This document shows, one piece after another, positions 25,375 through 34,497 of a DNA stretch of 64,000 nt. Location of the stretch: NCBI RefSeq assembly GCF_016909575.1, contig NZ_JAFBGA010000005.1, positions 419,464 to 483,463 on the forward strand. Reading direction: 5' to 3'. The first letter of the stretch is position 1. Each line of letters begins with the position of its first letter. The stretch comes from Streptomyces sp. HB132 (lineage in GTDB: Bacteria; Actinomycetota; Actinomycetes; Streptomycetales; Streptomycetaceae). The notes under the pieces are model-generated. The model was given only the letters and a program-made list of their open reading frames with translations, was not told the DNA's origin and did not search any database. A program made the translations under genes and the position numbers.

Positions 25375-26736
25375 TCAGAACTCGAACGACTCGTGGTGGA
25401 TGCGCCGTGCCGGGACACCGGCGCCGCGCAGGGCCTCGGTCGCGCTCCGCGCCATCCCGGGCGGCCCGCAGAGGTAGACGTCGTGCGCTGCCAGGTCCGG
25501 CACCAGGTCGCCGAGACCACGGGCGGTGAGGGGCGAGGAGTAGCCGGACGGTCCGTCCACGACGTAGTGCAGGGTCGCCTGCCTGCGGGCGGCTATCGCG
25601 TCGAGTTCGCCGCGCAGGGCGAGGTCGTCGGCGTGGCGCGCCCGGTAGACGAGGGTCACCTGGCCCGGCAGGGTCTCGAAGAGCGTCCGCAGGGGGGTGA
25701 TACCGACGCCGCCCGCCAGCAGCAGCACCTTGGGGGCGGTGCGGCGATGGGCGGTGAACCCGCCGTAGGGCCCTTCGGCCCACACCCGGGTACCGGGCCG
25801 CAGGTGGGCGAGTGCGGCGCTGTGTCCGCCGGCGCTCTTCACGGTGATGCGCAGGTGACGGGGGTGCGCGGGCGCGGAGAGGGAGTAGGGGTTGGCCGTC
25901 CACCACAGCTCGCGGGTCAGGAAGCGCCAGCGCAGGAACTGGCCCGGCGCCCCGCCCAGCTCGTCCAGGTGTTCACCGGTGAGGTGGACGGACACGACGC
26001 CCGGCGCCTCGGGGTGGACCGCGACCACGCGCATGCGGTGGCGCATGCCGCGCCGGACGGGCAGGGCGAACCGGTACCAGGCCAGCAGGGCGGCGACGCC
26101 GACGAACAGGGTGTACCAGGCGATCTGGGCGGGACGGTTCCCGACGAAGTCGGCTCCGTTGGAGAGCTGGTGGCCGAAGGCGAGGAAGACGGCGAGGTAG
26201 GTGGCGAAGTGCAGGTAGTGCCAGGTCTCGTAGGACATCCTGCGGCGTGCGGCGCGGGCCGAGAGGATTCCGGTGGCCAGGAACAGGAGGAAGCCGATGG
26301 TCCCCTTGAGCATGTCCGGGTAGTGCAGCACGAGCGTGGAGGTCTGGCCGACCACGTTCGTGTGCGACGTCAGTGAGTAGCCCCAGATGATCAGCAGGGT
26401 GTGCGCCAGGACGAGTGAGATGGTGCAGCGGCCGCCCCAGGCGTGCCAGCGGGCGAGCCGGTCGGTGCCCACGGTGTGGTCCAGCAGTGGCACGCGGGCC
26501 ATCAGGAGCAGCAGGAGCGCGCAGCCGTATCCGGCCAGGAGGCCGGTGATACGTCCCGCGCCGGTGATCCAGCCCGCCGGTCCGACCACAGAGGACGTGT
26601 CGCTCCACCAGAGGGCCAGCACGCCTGCGGCGCCGGCCCAGATCACCGCGGGTGCGAGCACGGGCACGACGCTGCGCCGCGGGCGCCGGTGGCGCATGCC
26701 GCGGCTGGCTTCCGTGGTGGTCGACGTGCTGGTCAT
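25375..26736 (-). CDS. Ferric-reductase-like membrane flavoprotein (FRE / NADPH-oxidase fold)
   Basis: 453 aa from ATG 26736 with GGAGGAG upstream; the frame is open to 27234, but that part is antisense to the response regulator. Six membrane helices hold histidines of a ferric-reductase haem domain (LARWHAWGGRCTISLVLAHT; YETWHYLHFATYLAVFLAFGH). C-terminal FAD domain: PGQFLRWRF and ANPYSLSAP. NAD(P) domain: LLLAGGVGITPLRTLFETLP and LCGPPGMARS. It should pass electrons from cytoplasmic NAD(P)H across the membrane, plausibly to the FMN-bearing partner encoded next. It is the first gene of the operon, under the divergent promoter region shared with the two-component system. Confidence 0.92.
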   Translation of the reverse strand: MTSTSTTTEASRGMRHRRPRRSVVPVLAPAVIWAGAAGVLALWWSDTSSVVGPAGWITGAGRITGLLAGYGCALLLLLMARVPLLDHTVGTDRLARWHAWGGRCTISLVLAHTLLIIWGYSLTSHTNVVGQTSTLVLHYPDMLKGTIGFLLFLATGILSARAARRRMSYETWHYLHFATYLAVFLAFGHQLSNGADFVGNRPAQIAWYTLFVGVAALLAWYRFALPVRRGMRHRMRVVAVHPEAPGVVSVHLTGEHLDELGGAPGQFLRWRFLTRELWWTANPYSLSAPAHPRHLRITVKSAGGHSAALAHLRPGTRVWAEGPYGGFTAHRRTAPKVLLLAGGVGITPLRTLFETLPGQVTLVYRARHADDLALRGELDAIAARRQATLHYVVDGPSGYSSPLTARGLGDLVPDLAAHDVYLCGPPGMARSATEALRGAGVPARRIHHESFEF

Positions 26737-26794
26737 GAGGCTCCTCCGGGCGGGACGGCATTCCGGTGACGGGCGGCCCATGCTCACAGCCCGA

Positions 26795-26850
26795 CCTCTG
26801 AGAACCCTCTGAAACCGACCAGTCCGGCAGCTCCTGCGGTGATTCAGAGG
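26795..26850. promoter_or_regulatory. Probable response-regulator binding sites
   Basis: CCTCTGA occurs at 26795-26801 and again at 26806-26812, exactly 11 bp apart. The inverted form TCAGAGG is at 26844-26850, between the divergent FRE operon and the response-regulator gene. Direct repeats one helical turn apart are the usual target of OmpR/PhoB-type regulators. This implies autoregulation and control of the flavin operon. Confidence 0.65.
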
Positions 26851-26908
26851 AAACGCATAGCCCCGGCTCCCCTCGCCGCGGCCCGTGACCGGGGATGCTG
26901 AAAGGACC

Positions 26909-27643
26909 ATGAACGATGCACGGACGACATCACCTCTGCACCGCCCCGACGGAGAACCCGTCCGGGTCCTCGTCGTCGACGACGAGCCGGACGTGACCGA
27001 TGTCCTGGCCGAGGTGCTGACAGGTGAGGGCTGGCAGGTCCGCACCGCGGCCGACGGGACGACAGCGCTTGCCACCGCCCGCGCCTTCCGGCCCGACGCC
27101 GTGGTCCTGGACTGGATGCTGCCCGACCAGGACGGTCTGCAGGTCCTGCACGCCCTTCGGCGTGAGGCACCACAGGTGTGCGTACTGTTCCTGACCGCGC
27201 GCGACGCCGTGGAGGACCGCGTCGCCGGTATCACGGCCGGTGGCGACGACTACGTCACCAAGCCCTACAGCCTGGAGGAGGTCCTGGCCCGGCTGCGCGG
27301 GCTGCTCCGACGGGCGGGCATGGCCGCCGATCCGGGTGTGGACCAGCTCAGCGTCGGGGACCTGTCGATGGACGAGGAGGCCAGGGAGGTGAGACGGGGC
27401 GGCGCGGTGGTCGACCTGTCCCGGACCGAGTTCGAGCTGCTGCGCTACCTGATGCGCAACCCCCGCCGGGTGCTGTCCAAGCAGCAGATCCTCGACCGGG
27501 TCTGGGCCTACGACTTCGGCGGACGCGCGCACATCGTCGAGCTCTACATCAGCTACCTGCGCAAGAAGATCGACGCCGGACGCACCCCGATGATCCACAC
27601 CGTGCGCGGCGTCGGGTACGTGCTGAAGCCGGAGTCCCCGTGA
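26909..27643 (+). CDS. OmpR/PhoB-family response regulator
   Basis: 244 aa; ATG 26909 is preferred over GTG 26885 because GAAAGGA precedes it. Receiver domain: acidic pair VVDDEPD, phospho-acceptor Asp68 in VVLDWMLPDQDG, the FLTARD Thr switch and the TKPYSLEE lysine. The C-terminal winged helix is complete (LSRTEFELLRYLMRNPRRVLSK, VWAYDFGG, then VELYISYLRKKID, IHTVRGVGYVLK). Its stop overlaps the histidine kinase start by 4 nt. It probably binds the repeats upstream and controls the divergent flavin electron-transfer operon; the signal is unknown. Confidence 0.95.
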   Translation: MNDARTTSPLHRPDGEPVRVLVVDDEPDVTDVLAEVLTGEGWQVRTAADGTTALATARAFRPDAVVLDWMLPDQDGLQVLHALRREAPQVCVLFLTARDAVEDRVAGITAGGDDYVTKPYSLEEVLARLRGLLRRAGMAADPGVDQLSVGDLSMDEEAREVRRGGAVVDLSRTEFELLRYLMRNPRRVLSKQQILDRVWAYDFGGRAHIVELYISYLRKKIDAGRTPMIHTVRGVGYVLKPESP

Positions 27644-29067
27644 GGCGCCCGTCCCCGCGTACCCTGCGGGGCCAGCTCACCGCCGGTCTCGTGACGCTGC
27701 TCGCCCTCGCCTGCCTCGCCGTCGGCATCACCACCGCTCTCGCTCTGCGTGGATTCCTCATCAGCCGTCTGGACGAGCAGCTCGCCGCGTCCGACGGCAG
27801 GTTCGCCGCAAGCCTGGAGCACGAGGCGGAGCGCGACGCGGACAACCGTTCCGACACCCGCGGACAGGCCGAGTACACCTTCGGTGCCCGCCTGCTGAAC
27901 GGCGTCGTCACCCAGGCAGCCGTGGTCGACGACACCAGCGACCGCCCCCTCGCGCTCACTGCCGGGGACCGCCGCACGCTGGCCGGGGTCCCCGTGGACG
28001 CAGACGCCCACAGCATCCACCTCTCCGTCTCACCGGGCCGGTACCGCGTCATGGCCGTCCGGGGCGACGACCGGGACATCCTGATCACCGGACTGCCCCT
28101 GCACCCGGTGGAGGAGACCGTCCACCGCCTCGTAGCCGTGGAAGCGGTGCTCTTCGGCGCCGCGCTCGTGGCCACCGGCGTCGCCGGGGCGGTGTGGGTA
28201 CGGGTCTCCCTGCGTCCCCTTCGGCTGGTCACCGCCCGGGCCGCGGAGGTCGCCGGTCTGCCGCTGGCCAGCGGCGAGATCGCCATGCCCGGCCCCCTCC
28301 CCGACACCGACCCGCGCACCGAGGTCGGTCAGGTCGGCCGTGCCGTCAACCACATGCTCGGCCATGTGGAGGACGCCCTCGTGCGGCGCCAGGCCGGCGA
28401 GGAGCGACTGCGGCACTTCGCGGCCGACGCAAGCCACGAACTACGCACCCCCGTCGCCAACATCCGCGGGCACGCCGAGCTCGCCCTGCGCCATGACGGC
28501 GTCGTCCCCTCCGAGGTCCGGCACGCCCTGGAACGCATCGCCGTGGAGTCACGGCGTATGACCCGCCTCGTCGACGATCTGCTCCTCCTCGCGCGCCTGG
28601 ACGCCGGACGCCCCCTCGAACACGAAGCGGTCGACCTGACCCTGCTCATCCTGGACGCGACCGACGACGCGCGTGCCGCGGGCCCGGGGCACCACTGGTT
28701 CCTCGATCTTCCCGAAGAACCCGTCACCGTCGTCGGCGACGCCCACCGGCTCCAGCAGGCCATCGGCAACCTCCTGGCCAACGCACGGACCCACACCCCG
28801 CCCGGCACCGACGTCACCATCACCCTCACCTCCGACAGGGCCGAGGTCCGCGTGGACGTGAGTGACGACGGGCCGGGCATCCCCGAGGAACTGCAGCCCG
28901 AGATCTTCGGCCGCTTCGTGCGCGCCGACCACGCCCGCTCTCGCAGCACCGGCAGCACCGGCCTCGGACTGGCGATCGTGCACGCCGTCATCACGGCTCA
29001 CGGCGGAAGCGTCACCGTCAGGAGCGCCCCGGGACACACCACCTTCCGCCTCACCCTCCCCGCCTGA
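27640..29067 (+). CDS. Sensor histidine kinase
   Basis: 475 aa from GTG 27640, overlapping the regulator stop (GTGA). A first membrane segment (LTAGLVTLLALACLAVGITTAL) and a second (VEAVLFGAALVATGVAGAVWV) bracket an extracytoplasmic sensor of about 130 residues. Then HAMP, a HisKA box with the phospho-His in ASHELRTPVANI (about residue 265), and an HATPase with N (NLLANARTHTP), G1 (DDGPGIP), F and G2 (GSTGLGLAIV) boxes. Partner of the upstream regulator. The sensor has no recognised domain; the placement suggests envelope redox or stress sensing, which is inference. Confidence 0.95.
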   Translation: MRRPSPRTLRGQLTAGLVTLLALACLAVGITTALALRGFLISRLDEQLAASDGRFAASLEHEAERDADNRSDTRGQAEYTFGARLLNGVVTQAAVVDDTSDRPLALTAGDRRTLAGVPVDADAHSIHLSVSPGRYRVMAVRGDDRDILITGLPLHPVEETVHRLVAVEAVLFGAALVATGVAGAVWVRVSLRPLRLVTARAAEVAGLPLASGEIAMPGPLPDTDPRTEVGQVGRAVNHMLGHVEDALVRRQAGEERLRHFAADASHELRTPVANIRGHAELALRHDGVVPSEVRHALERIAVESRRMTRLVDDLLLLARLDAGRPLEHEAVDLTLLILDATDDARAAGPGHHWFLDLPEEPVTVVGDAHRLQQAIGNLLANARTHTPPGTDVTITLTSDRAEVRVDVSDDGPGIPEELQPEIFGRFVRADHARSRSTGSTGLGLAIVHAVITAHGGSVTVRSAPGHTTFRLTLPA

Positions 29068-29364
29068 CACGCGGCCGACGGACTGCGCACAGCCGCGCGG
29101 GGCACGGTGTTCGCGCCCGGGGCTCGACAAGGCGCGGCGGCAGGTCGGAGTCGGCACCGCCTCGAAAACACGCCGAACGCCGCGATCCAGACAGTTGCCC
29201 CCACTCGCTCCCGAGACCCGAGCGGGCCGGAACACCACCCGTAGCGCCCGCCCGCACACCTCGCACCCGAACTATGGTGTCCCGCCACATACGCCCCTGA
29301 CCTGCCCCTTCCTACGGTATGGCGACACGGAAACGTCCCCGCCAACTGTCCGGAAGTGGTATCC

Positions 29365-30756
29365 ATGACCGCCCCAGCAGCAACCGCTCCCCCACCCCCG
29401 TCCAATCTCCGCCGCATCGTCGCCGCGAGTCTCGTCGGGACCACGGTGGAGTGGTACGACTTCTTCCTCTACGGCTCCGCTGCCGCGCTGGTCTTCAACA
29501 AGCTGTTCTTCCCCGACTCCGACCCGCTCGTCGGCACCCTCCTCTCCTTCCTCACCTACGCGGTCGGCTTCGCCGCGCGTCCGGTCGGGGCCCTGGTCTT
29601 CGGGCACTACGGAGACCGGCTCGGGCGCAAGAAGCTGCTGGTGCTGAGCCTGCTGATGATGGGAGGCGCGACCTTCGCCATCGGCCTCCTGCCGACACAC
29701 GCCACCATCGGTTCCGCCGCACCCGTCCTGCTCACGGTGCTGCGCCTGGTTCAGGGCTTCGCCCTCGGGGGCGAATGGGGCGGCGCCGTGCTGCTCGTCT
29801 CGGAGCACGGCGACTCGAAACGGCGGGGGTTCTGGGCGTCGTGGCCCCAGACGGGCGCGCCCGCCGGCCAGCTGCTCGCGACGGCGGTGCTGTCCGCCCT
29901 CACCGCTCTCATGTCCGAGTCCGCGTTCGAGGCCTGGGGCTGGCGGATTCCCTTCCTCCTCTCCGGCGTACTCGTGATCCTGGGACTGTGGATCCGCCTC
30001 TCCGTCGATGAGTCGCCCGTCTTCAAGGCGGCCCTCGCCCAGGCCGAGCAGCGCAAGGCGGATGCCGCCCCCGCCGAGAAGATGCCCCTGGTCGCGGTCC
30101 TGCGGCATCACTGGCGCGATGTGCTGATCGCCATGGGTGCGCGGATGGCCGAGAACATCAGCTACTACGTGATCACCGCGTTCATCCTCGTCTACGCGAC
30201 GACAGCCGCGGAGCTGAGCAAGCAGACGGCGCTCAACGCCGTACTCGTCGCTTCCGCCGTGCACTTCGCCGTGATCCCGCTGTGGGGCGCGCTGTCCGAC
30301 CGGATCGGGCGCAGGCCCGTCTACCTGGTCGGCGCCATCGGTGTGGCGCTGTGGATGTTCCCGTTCTTCGCGCTGATCGACAGCAGGAGCTTCGGGAGCC
30401 TGCTGCTCGCCGTCACGGTCGGGCTGATCTTCCACGGTGCCATGTACGCGCCGCAGGCGGCCTTCTTCGCGGAGATGTTCGCGACGCGGATGCGTTACTC
30501 GGGCGCGTCGATCGGCGCCCAGTTCTCGTCGGTGGCCGCAGGTGCCCCGGCGCCTCTCATCGCCACGGCGCTGCTCGCCGACTTCGGCAGTTCGACGCCG
30601 ATCTCGCTGTACGTCATCGCCGCCGCGCTGATCACCGTGCTGGCGATCGTCTGCGCCAAGGAGACCAGGAACCGGGACCTCACGGACATCGAGCCGGAGA
30701 CCGGCCGGCCGGCCGCGGACTCCGCGGCACTGCCCACCGACGCGCGGAGCGTCTGA
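29365..30756 (+). CDS. MFS transporter, metabolite:proton symporter type
   Basis: 463 aa from ATG 29365 with GGAAG upstream; an in-frame GTG at 29356 is less likely. Twelve hydrophobic segments. MHS-subfamily signatures: TVEWYDFFLYGSAAALVF in helix 1, RPVGALVFGHYGDRLGRKK (the MFS loop 2-3 motif), and GFALGGEWGGAVLLVSEHG. Relatives (ProP, KgtP, ShiA) import osmolytes or organic acids with protons. The substrate is unknown. It stands alone, facing the Nudix gene. Confidence 0.9.
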   Translation: MTAPAATAPPPPSNLRRIVAASLVGTTVEWYDFFLYGSAAALVFNKLFFPDSDPLVGTLLSFLTYAVGFAARPVGALVFGHYGDRLGRKKLLVLSLLMMGGATFAIGLLPTHATIGSAAPVLLTVLRLVQGFALGGEWGGAVLLVSEHGDSKRRGFWASWPQTGAPAGQLLATAVLSALTALMSESAFEAWGWRIPFLLSGVLVILGLWIRLSVDESPVFKAALAQAEQRKADAAPAEKMPLVAVLRHHWRDVLIAMGARMAENISYYVITAFILVYATTAAELSKQTALNAVLVASAVHFAVIPLWGALSDRIGRRPVYLVGAIGVALWMFPFFALIDSRSFGSLLLAVTVGLIFHGAMYAPQAAFFAEMFATRMRYSGASIGAQFSSVAAGAPAPLIATALLADFGSSTPISLYVIAAALITVLAIVCAKETRNRDLTDIEPETGRPAADSAALPTDARSV

Positions 30757-30771
30757 CCCGACGGCGCCGAA

Positions 30772-30807
30772 GGGCCCGCCTCCACCGCTGCCGGGGGAGC
30801 CGGGCCC
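30772..30807. terminator. Possible bidirectional terminator
   Basis: GGGCCCG at 30772-30778 pairs with CGGGCCC at 30801-30807 around a 22-nt loop, in the 52-bp gap between convergent MFS and Nudix genes. Confidence 0.35.
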
Positions 30808-30808
30808 G

Positions 30809-31288
30809 TCAGGCTTCGGGGCTCCGTGCGAACCAGGTGGGGCCGTCGCTGAGGGACTGCTTGATCCGGAACAGCGAGAACTCGCTCAGCGGCGGCAGGG
30901 TGTCGATGTCGAACCAACCGACTTCCAGCGACTCGTCGTCGTTCACCCGCGCCTCGCCGCCGGTGGCCCGGCAGCGAAACGTGATGTCGACGTACTGGCA
31001 CCGGTCGCCGTTGGCGTACTGCACGGGCTTCAGCGCCTGGGTGAGCACGACCCGCTCCGCGACGCAGTGCACCGCCGTCTCCTCGTACACCTCACGCTCC
31101 GCCGTCAGCGCGGGCTCCTCACCGGGCTCGCCGATGCCGCCGATGAGCGACCACTTGCCGGTGTCCGCCCGCCGGCCGAGCAGCACCCGGCCCCCGTCGT
31201 CGAAGACGACTGCGGTGACTCCCGGCAGGAGGAGGAGCTGGTGTCCGGCGGTCGCGCGGATGTCGCGGATGAAGTCAGGAGTGGCCAT
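30809..31288 (-). CDS. Nudix hydrolase
   Basis: 159 aa. The Nudix box is intact: G-x5-E-x7-R-E-x-x-E-E in GEPGEEPALTAEREVYEETAV, with the preceding WSLIGGIG strand. Such enzymes hydrolyse nucleoside diphosphates linked to another moiety, using Mg2+. The N-terminal part (IRATAGHQLLLLPGVTAVVF) is typical of MutT-like proteins in Streptomyces. The substrate is not predictable. It lies 9 nt downstream of the lnt gene on the same strand, so the two are probably cotranscribed. Confidence 0.92.
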   Translation of the reverse strand: MATPDFIRDIRATAGHQLLLLPGVTAVVFDDGGRVLLGRRADTGKWSLIGGIGEPGEEPALTAEREVYEETAVHCVAERVVLTQALKPVQYANGDRCQYVDITFRCRATGGEARVNDDESLEVGWFDIDTLPPLSEFSLFRIKQSLSDGPTWFARSPEA

Positions 31289-31297
31289 GCGAGGAGA

Positions 31298-32929
31298 CTA
31301 CGTGGCGGACGTGGCGTCCTCCTGGCCGGCCGTCAGGTCCTTCCGCTCCTTCCGTGCACGCGTCCACCGGGTGGCCGCCCAGCCGAGACCGCCCAGGCCG
31401 AGGAGCGCCAGGACGCCCTCGGGCAGGGTTCCCAGCCGGGTGGCCGGTGTGAGCGAGGACCGCAGGGGCACCTCGTCGACCAGTGCGTCCGGGGTGAACA
31501 TCTTCGTCTTCTCGACGATCGTGCCGTCCGGGCGGATCACCGCGCTGACGCCGCTGGTGACGGGCACGACGACGGAGCGCCCGTGCTCGACGGCGCGCAC
31601 CTGGCTCATCGCCAACTGCTGGTAGGTCATCTCGCTGCGCCCGAAGGTCGCGTTGTTGCTCGGTACGGCGATCAGCTGTCCGCCGTCCTTGACCGTGTCG
31701 CGTACGGCGTCGTCGAACGCCGCCTCGTAGCAGGTCACGAGCCCGACCTTCGTGCCCGCCAGGTCGAACACCCCTACCTTCGTGCCGGGGCCGAAGTCCC
31801 GCTGCACCCGGTCGACGTCCTTGCTGAAGACGCGTGCGACGGACCGCATCGGCATGTACTCGCCGAACGGCTGGATGTGCCGCTTGTCGTAGGTGTCCAC
31901 GGGGCCGTTCTCCGGGTCCCACTCGATGAGGGTGTTGCGCAGCGGCCCGGTGTCGGGGGTGAGGACGGCGCCGATGACCGTGGGGGCACCGATGGCCCGC
32001 ACGGCCCGGTCGATGGCGTCGCGGGCGTCGGCGTTGCGGTAGGGGTCGAGGTCGGACGAGTTCTCCGGCCACAGGACGAAGTCGGGCTGGGGCGCCTTCC
32101 CCGCCTGCACGTCGCGGGCGAGCTGTTCCGTGCGCGCCGCGTGGTTGTCCAGGACGGCCCTGCGCTGGGAGTTGAAGTCGAGCCCCAGGCGCGGCACGTT
32201 GCCCTGGATCGCGGCGACCGTGGCGGTGCCGTCCTCGGGCGAGTCGTCGACGAGCGGGAGGGCCGCGAGGGCGGCGGCGACCGGAGCGGCCACGGTGACG
32301 GCCGCCGCGACGACGGCGGAACGGGGCACGGTGCCGGTGAGGCGGTGGCGGCGGACCTGCCGGACGGCTTCCAGGAGTCCGAAGCCGCACAGCACGACGG
32401 CGAACGTCAGGAGCGGGGTGCCGCCCAGCGCGGCGAGCGGCAGGAAGGCGCTGTCGGCCTGGCCGAAGGCGATCTTGCCCCAGGGGAAGCCGCCGAAGGG
32501 GACGCGGGCGCGGAGCGCCTCGTCCAGGGCCCACACGGCCGCTGCCCAGACGGGCCAGTACGGGAGCCGGGAGACCGCGGCGATGCCGGCGCAGCCGATG
32601 GCGATGAACAGGGCTTCGGCGAGCGCGAGGGCGAGCCAGGGGACGGGGCCGACCTCCTCGCCCGTCCAGTGCAGCAGCGGCAGCATGAAGCCGAGCCCGG
32701 CGAGGAGGCCGAGGCCCAGCGCCGCACGCGGCCTGCGTGCCGTGAGGACCCAGCCCAGCAGGGCGAAGCCGGGCAGCACCAGCCACCACAGGGGCCGGGG
32801 AGGGAAGCTGGCGTAGAGCAGCGCACCCGACAGTACGGCTGCGGCCGGCCGGACGAGCCGCGGCCACAGCTTGCTGCTGCGGGACACGGGGGCGGGCGGC
32901 GGTTCGGCGGTGATGACGGTGGCGCTCAC
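31298..32929 (-). CDS. lnt: Apolipoprotein N-acyltransferase
   Basis: 543 aa from GTG 32929; the frame extends to 32983. About seven N-terminal membrane helices precede a C-terminal nitrilase-like domain facing outward. The catalytic triad is visible: Glu in LWPENSSD, Lys in YDKRHIQPFGEYMP, Cys in VTCYEAAFDD. The enzyme N-acylates the diacylglyceryl-cysteine of lipoproteins, which makes triacylated lipoproteins in actinobacteria. A last membrane helix and basic tail complete the family layout. Streptomyces often encodes two Lnt proteins; which paralogue this is cannot be told. Confidence 0.93.
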   Translation of the reverse strand: MSATVITAEPPPAPVSRSSKLWPRLVRPAAAVLSGALLYASFPPRPLWWLVLPGFALLGWVLTARRPRAALGLGLLAGLGFMLPLLHWTGEEVGPVPWLALALAEALFIAIGCAGIAAVSRLPYWPVWAAAVWALDEALRARVPFGGFPWGKIAFGQADSAFLPLAALGGTPLLTFAVVLCGFGLLEAVRQVRRHRLTGTVPRSAVVAAAVTVAAPVAAALAALPLVDDSPEDGTATVAAIQGNVPRLGLDFNSQRRAVLDNHAARTEQLARDVQAGKAPQPDFVLWPENSSDLDPYRNADARDAIDRAVRAIGAPTVIGAVLTPDTGPLRNTLIEWDPENGPVDTYDKRHIQPFGEYMPMRSVARVFSKDVDRVQRDFGPGTKVGVFDLAGTKVGLVTCYEAAFDDAVRDTVKDGGQLIAVPSNNATFGRSEMTYQQLAMSQVRAVEHGRSVVVPVTSGVSAVIRPDGTIVEKTKMFTPDALVDEVPLRSSLTPATRLGTLPEGVLALLGLGGLGWAATRWTRARKERKDLTAGQEDATSAT

Positions 32930-33025
32930 CTGCCGGAGTCTACGGTGGACGGCTGTGAGCCCGGCAGCCGCTCCTGCCGCCACCAGTCGGGACGGCCTGC
33001 CGCCGCCGAACGGCTCCGCCCGGAC

Positions 33026-33589
33026 TCAGTGCCCCGGGGTCTTCCCGGTGGCCGGCAGGTGCAGCCGGTCTCGGATGAAGCGGACGGCCGCCTCCGCGTC
33101 GTCCACCGTTACGGTGAAGCTCCTGCCGTCCCCCAGCCGGAGCACCAGCCCCTCGCCCCGTCGCACGACCACGGCCGTGCCCTGGTCGGGGCGCCAGCGG
33201 TAGCCCCAGCCGCCCCACTGGCGCGGGGTGACCCTGGGGGCGAAGTCCGCGCCCACCACATGGGTGAGCAGGATGCGGCGCCTGGGCAGCCCCACATGGC
33301 CGCAGCGCACCTCAAGGGCGTCGCCGTCGACCTTGACGGCCACGTGCACGAAGGCGAGGGTGCCGAAGAGGATCAGGAGTCCGGCGGCGACACAGCCGAT
33401 GACGGACATGAGCAGGGGGGCGATTCCGCCGCCCCACGCCGAGCCGACGGCCAGTTGGATGCCGAGCGCGAGACAGCCCGCCCCCACTGCCGCCAGCAGC
33501 CACTGGAAGTGATTGGTCGCCCGTCCCGTCCAGACCATGCTCCGGGCCTGGCTCGAACCGTGCCGCGCGTCGCCGGGGAGGTCCGTCAT
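33026..33589 (-). CDS. Small membrane protein with a PH-like soluble part
   Basis: 187 aa from ATG 33589. Two hydrophobic helices (FQWLLAAVGAGCLALGIQLAV and PLLMSVIGCVAAGLLILFGTL) are followed by about 110 residues predicted as beta-rich, with VHVAVKVDGDALEVRCGHVG and GTAVVVRRGEGLVLRLGDGRSFTV. This resembles bacterial PH-like or DUF3093-type cytoplasmic domains, but I do not recognise the exact family. It reads towards lnt, 96 bp upstream of its start. No clear ribosome binding site precedes the ATG. Confidence 0.65.
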   Translation of the reverse strand: MTDLPGDARHGSSQARSMVWTGRATNHFQWLLAAVGAGCLALGIQLAVGSAWGGGIAPLLMSVIGCVAAGLLILFGTLAFVHVAVKVDGDALEVRCGHVGLPRRRILLTHVVGADFAPRVTPRQWGGWGYRWRPDQGTAVVVRRGEGLVLRLGDGRSFTVTVDDAEAAVRFIRDRLHLPATGKTPGH

Positions 33590-33647
33590 GCCAAGCAGCG
33601 TACCCACGTTCCGAGACATGGGGAGGTGCGCGCGAGCCCGGCGGGGC

Positions 33648-34439
33648 TCAGACGGCGGGGCTGACGGCCTTGAGCAGCAGGCCCTCGGCGTAGGACAGGG
33701 CGGGCCCGGGCAGGTCACCGGCGTCTCCTCCGAGGAGCACGGTGAGGGTGCCGACGGGTTCGGCCGACGGAGCGGGAGCGGCCCCGATGCGGCGCAGTGC
33801 CTGGGCCGCCACCGCGTCGGCGGAGCCGTGAAGCACGAGCGGCTTCCGGCCGGTCCTGTCGCGCTCCACCGCGGCGCGGATGCGTTCGGCCACCAGTTCG
33901 TAGTGGGTGCAGCCGAGGACGACGTCCGTCACCCCGGCCGGGGTGAGGGCGGCGGCAGCGGCCACCGCGCGGTCGATCGCCTCCTCGTCGGCGTGCTCGA
34001 CCGCGTCGGCGAGACCGGGGCAGGGCACCTCGGTCACGTCCACGGCCCGCGCGAAGTCGTTGATCAGCCCACGCTGGTAGGGGCTCCCGGTGGTCGCCGG
34101 CGTGGCCCAGATGGCGAAGGGGCCACCGCCCGCGGCGGCCGGCTTGATCGCGGGCACCGTGCCGACGACCGGGAGGCCGGGCTCCAGCTCGGCCCGCAGG
34201 GTCGGCAGGGCGTGGACGGAGGCGGTGTTGCAGGCGACGATCAGGGCGTCCGGCCCGTGGGCGGCGGCCGCGCGAGCCACGGCGAGCGCCCGCCGGGTCA
34301 CGTCCTCGGACGTGCGGGGCCCCCAGGGCATCGAACCCGGGTCCGAGGACAGCACCAGATCGGCGTCGGGCCGTAGCCGGCGTACAGCGGCCGCTGCCGC
34401 GAGGAGGCCGATTCCCGAGTCCATGAGTGCGATCTTCAC
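33648..34439 (-). CDS. Aspartate/glutamate racemase family protein
   Basis: 263 aa from GTG 34439, preceded by GGTGACCGG. The two catalytic cysteines of cofactor-independent Asp/Glu racemases are present in VACNTASV and LGCTHYELV, and the N-terminal DSGIGLLAAA replaces the DSGVGGLTV seen in MurI. These differences suggest a MurI paralogue rather than the housekeeping glutamate racemase, though a cell-wall D-Glu role is possible. It is divergent from the HpnB-like gene with 58 bp between starts, so promoters must overlap. Confidence 0.85.
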   Translation of the reverse strand: MKIALMDSGIGLLAAAAAVRRLRPDADLVLSSDPGSMPWGPRTSEDVTRRALAVARAAAAHGPDALIVACNTASVHALPTLRAELEPGLPVVGTVPAIKPAAAGGGPFAIWATPATTGSPYQRGLINDFARAVDVTEVPCPGLADAVEHADEEAIDRAVAAAAALTPAGVTDVVLGCTHYELVAERIRAAVERDRTGRKPLVLHGSADAVAAQALRRIGAAPAPSAEPVGTLTVLLGGDAGDLPGPALSYAEGLLLKAVSPAV

Positions 34440-34497
34440 CCGGTCACCATAGTCGACAGCCCTTGCGGCGCCGCCGGAGTGGGGCACACTTCGACGG

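Noticed and set aside
31067..33664. 865-codon open frame on the plus strand
   Set aside because: It is a composition shadow opposite lnt and its neighbour; Gly/Arg/Asp-rich with no domain.
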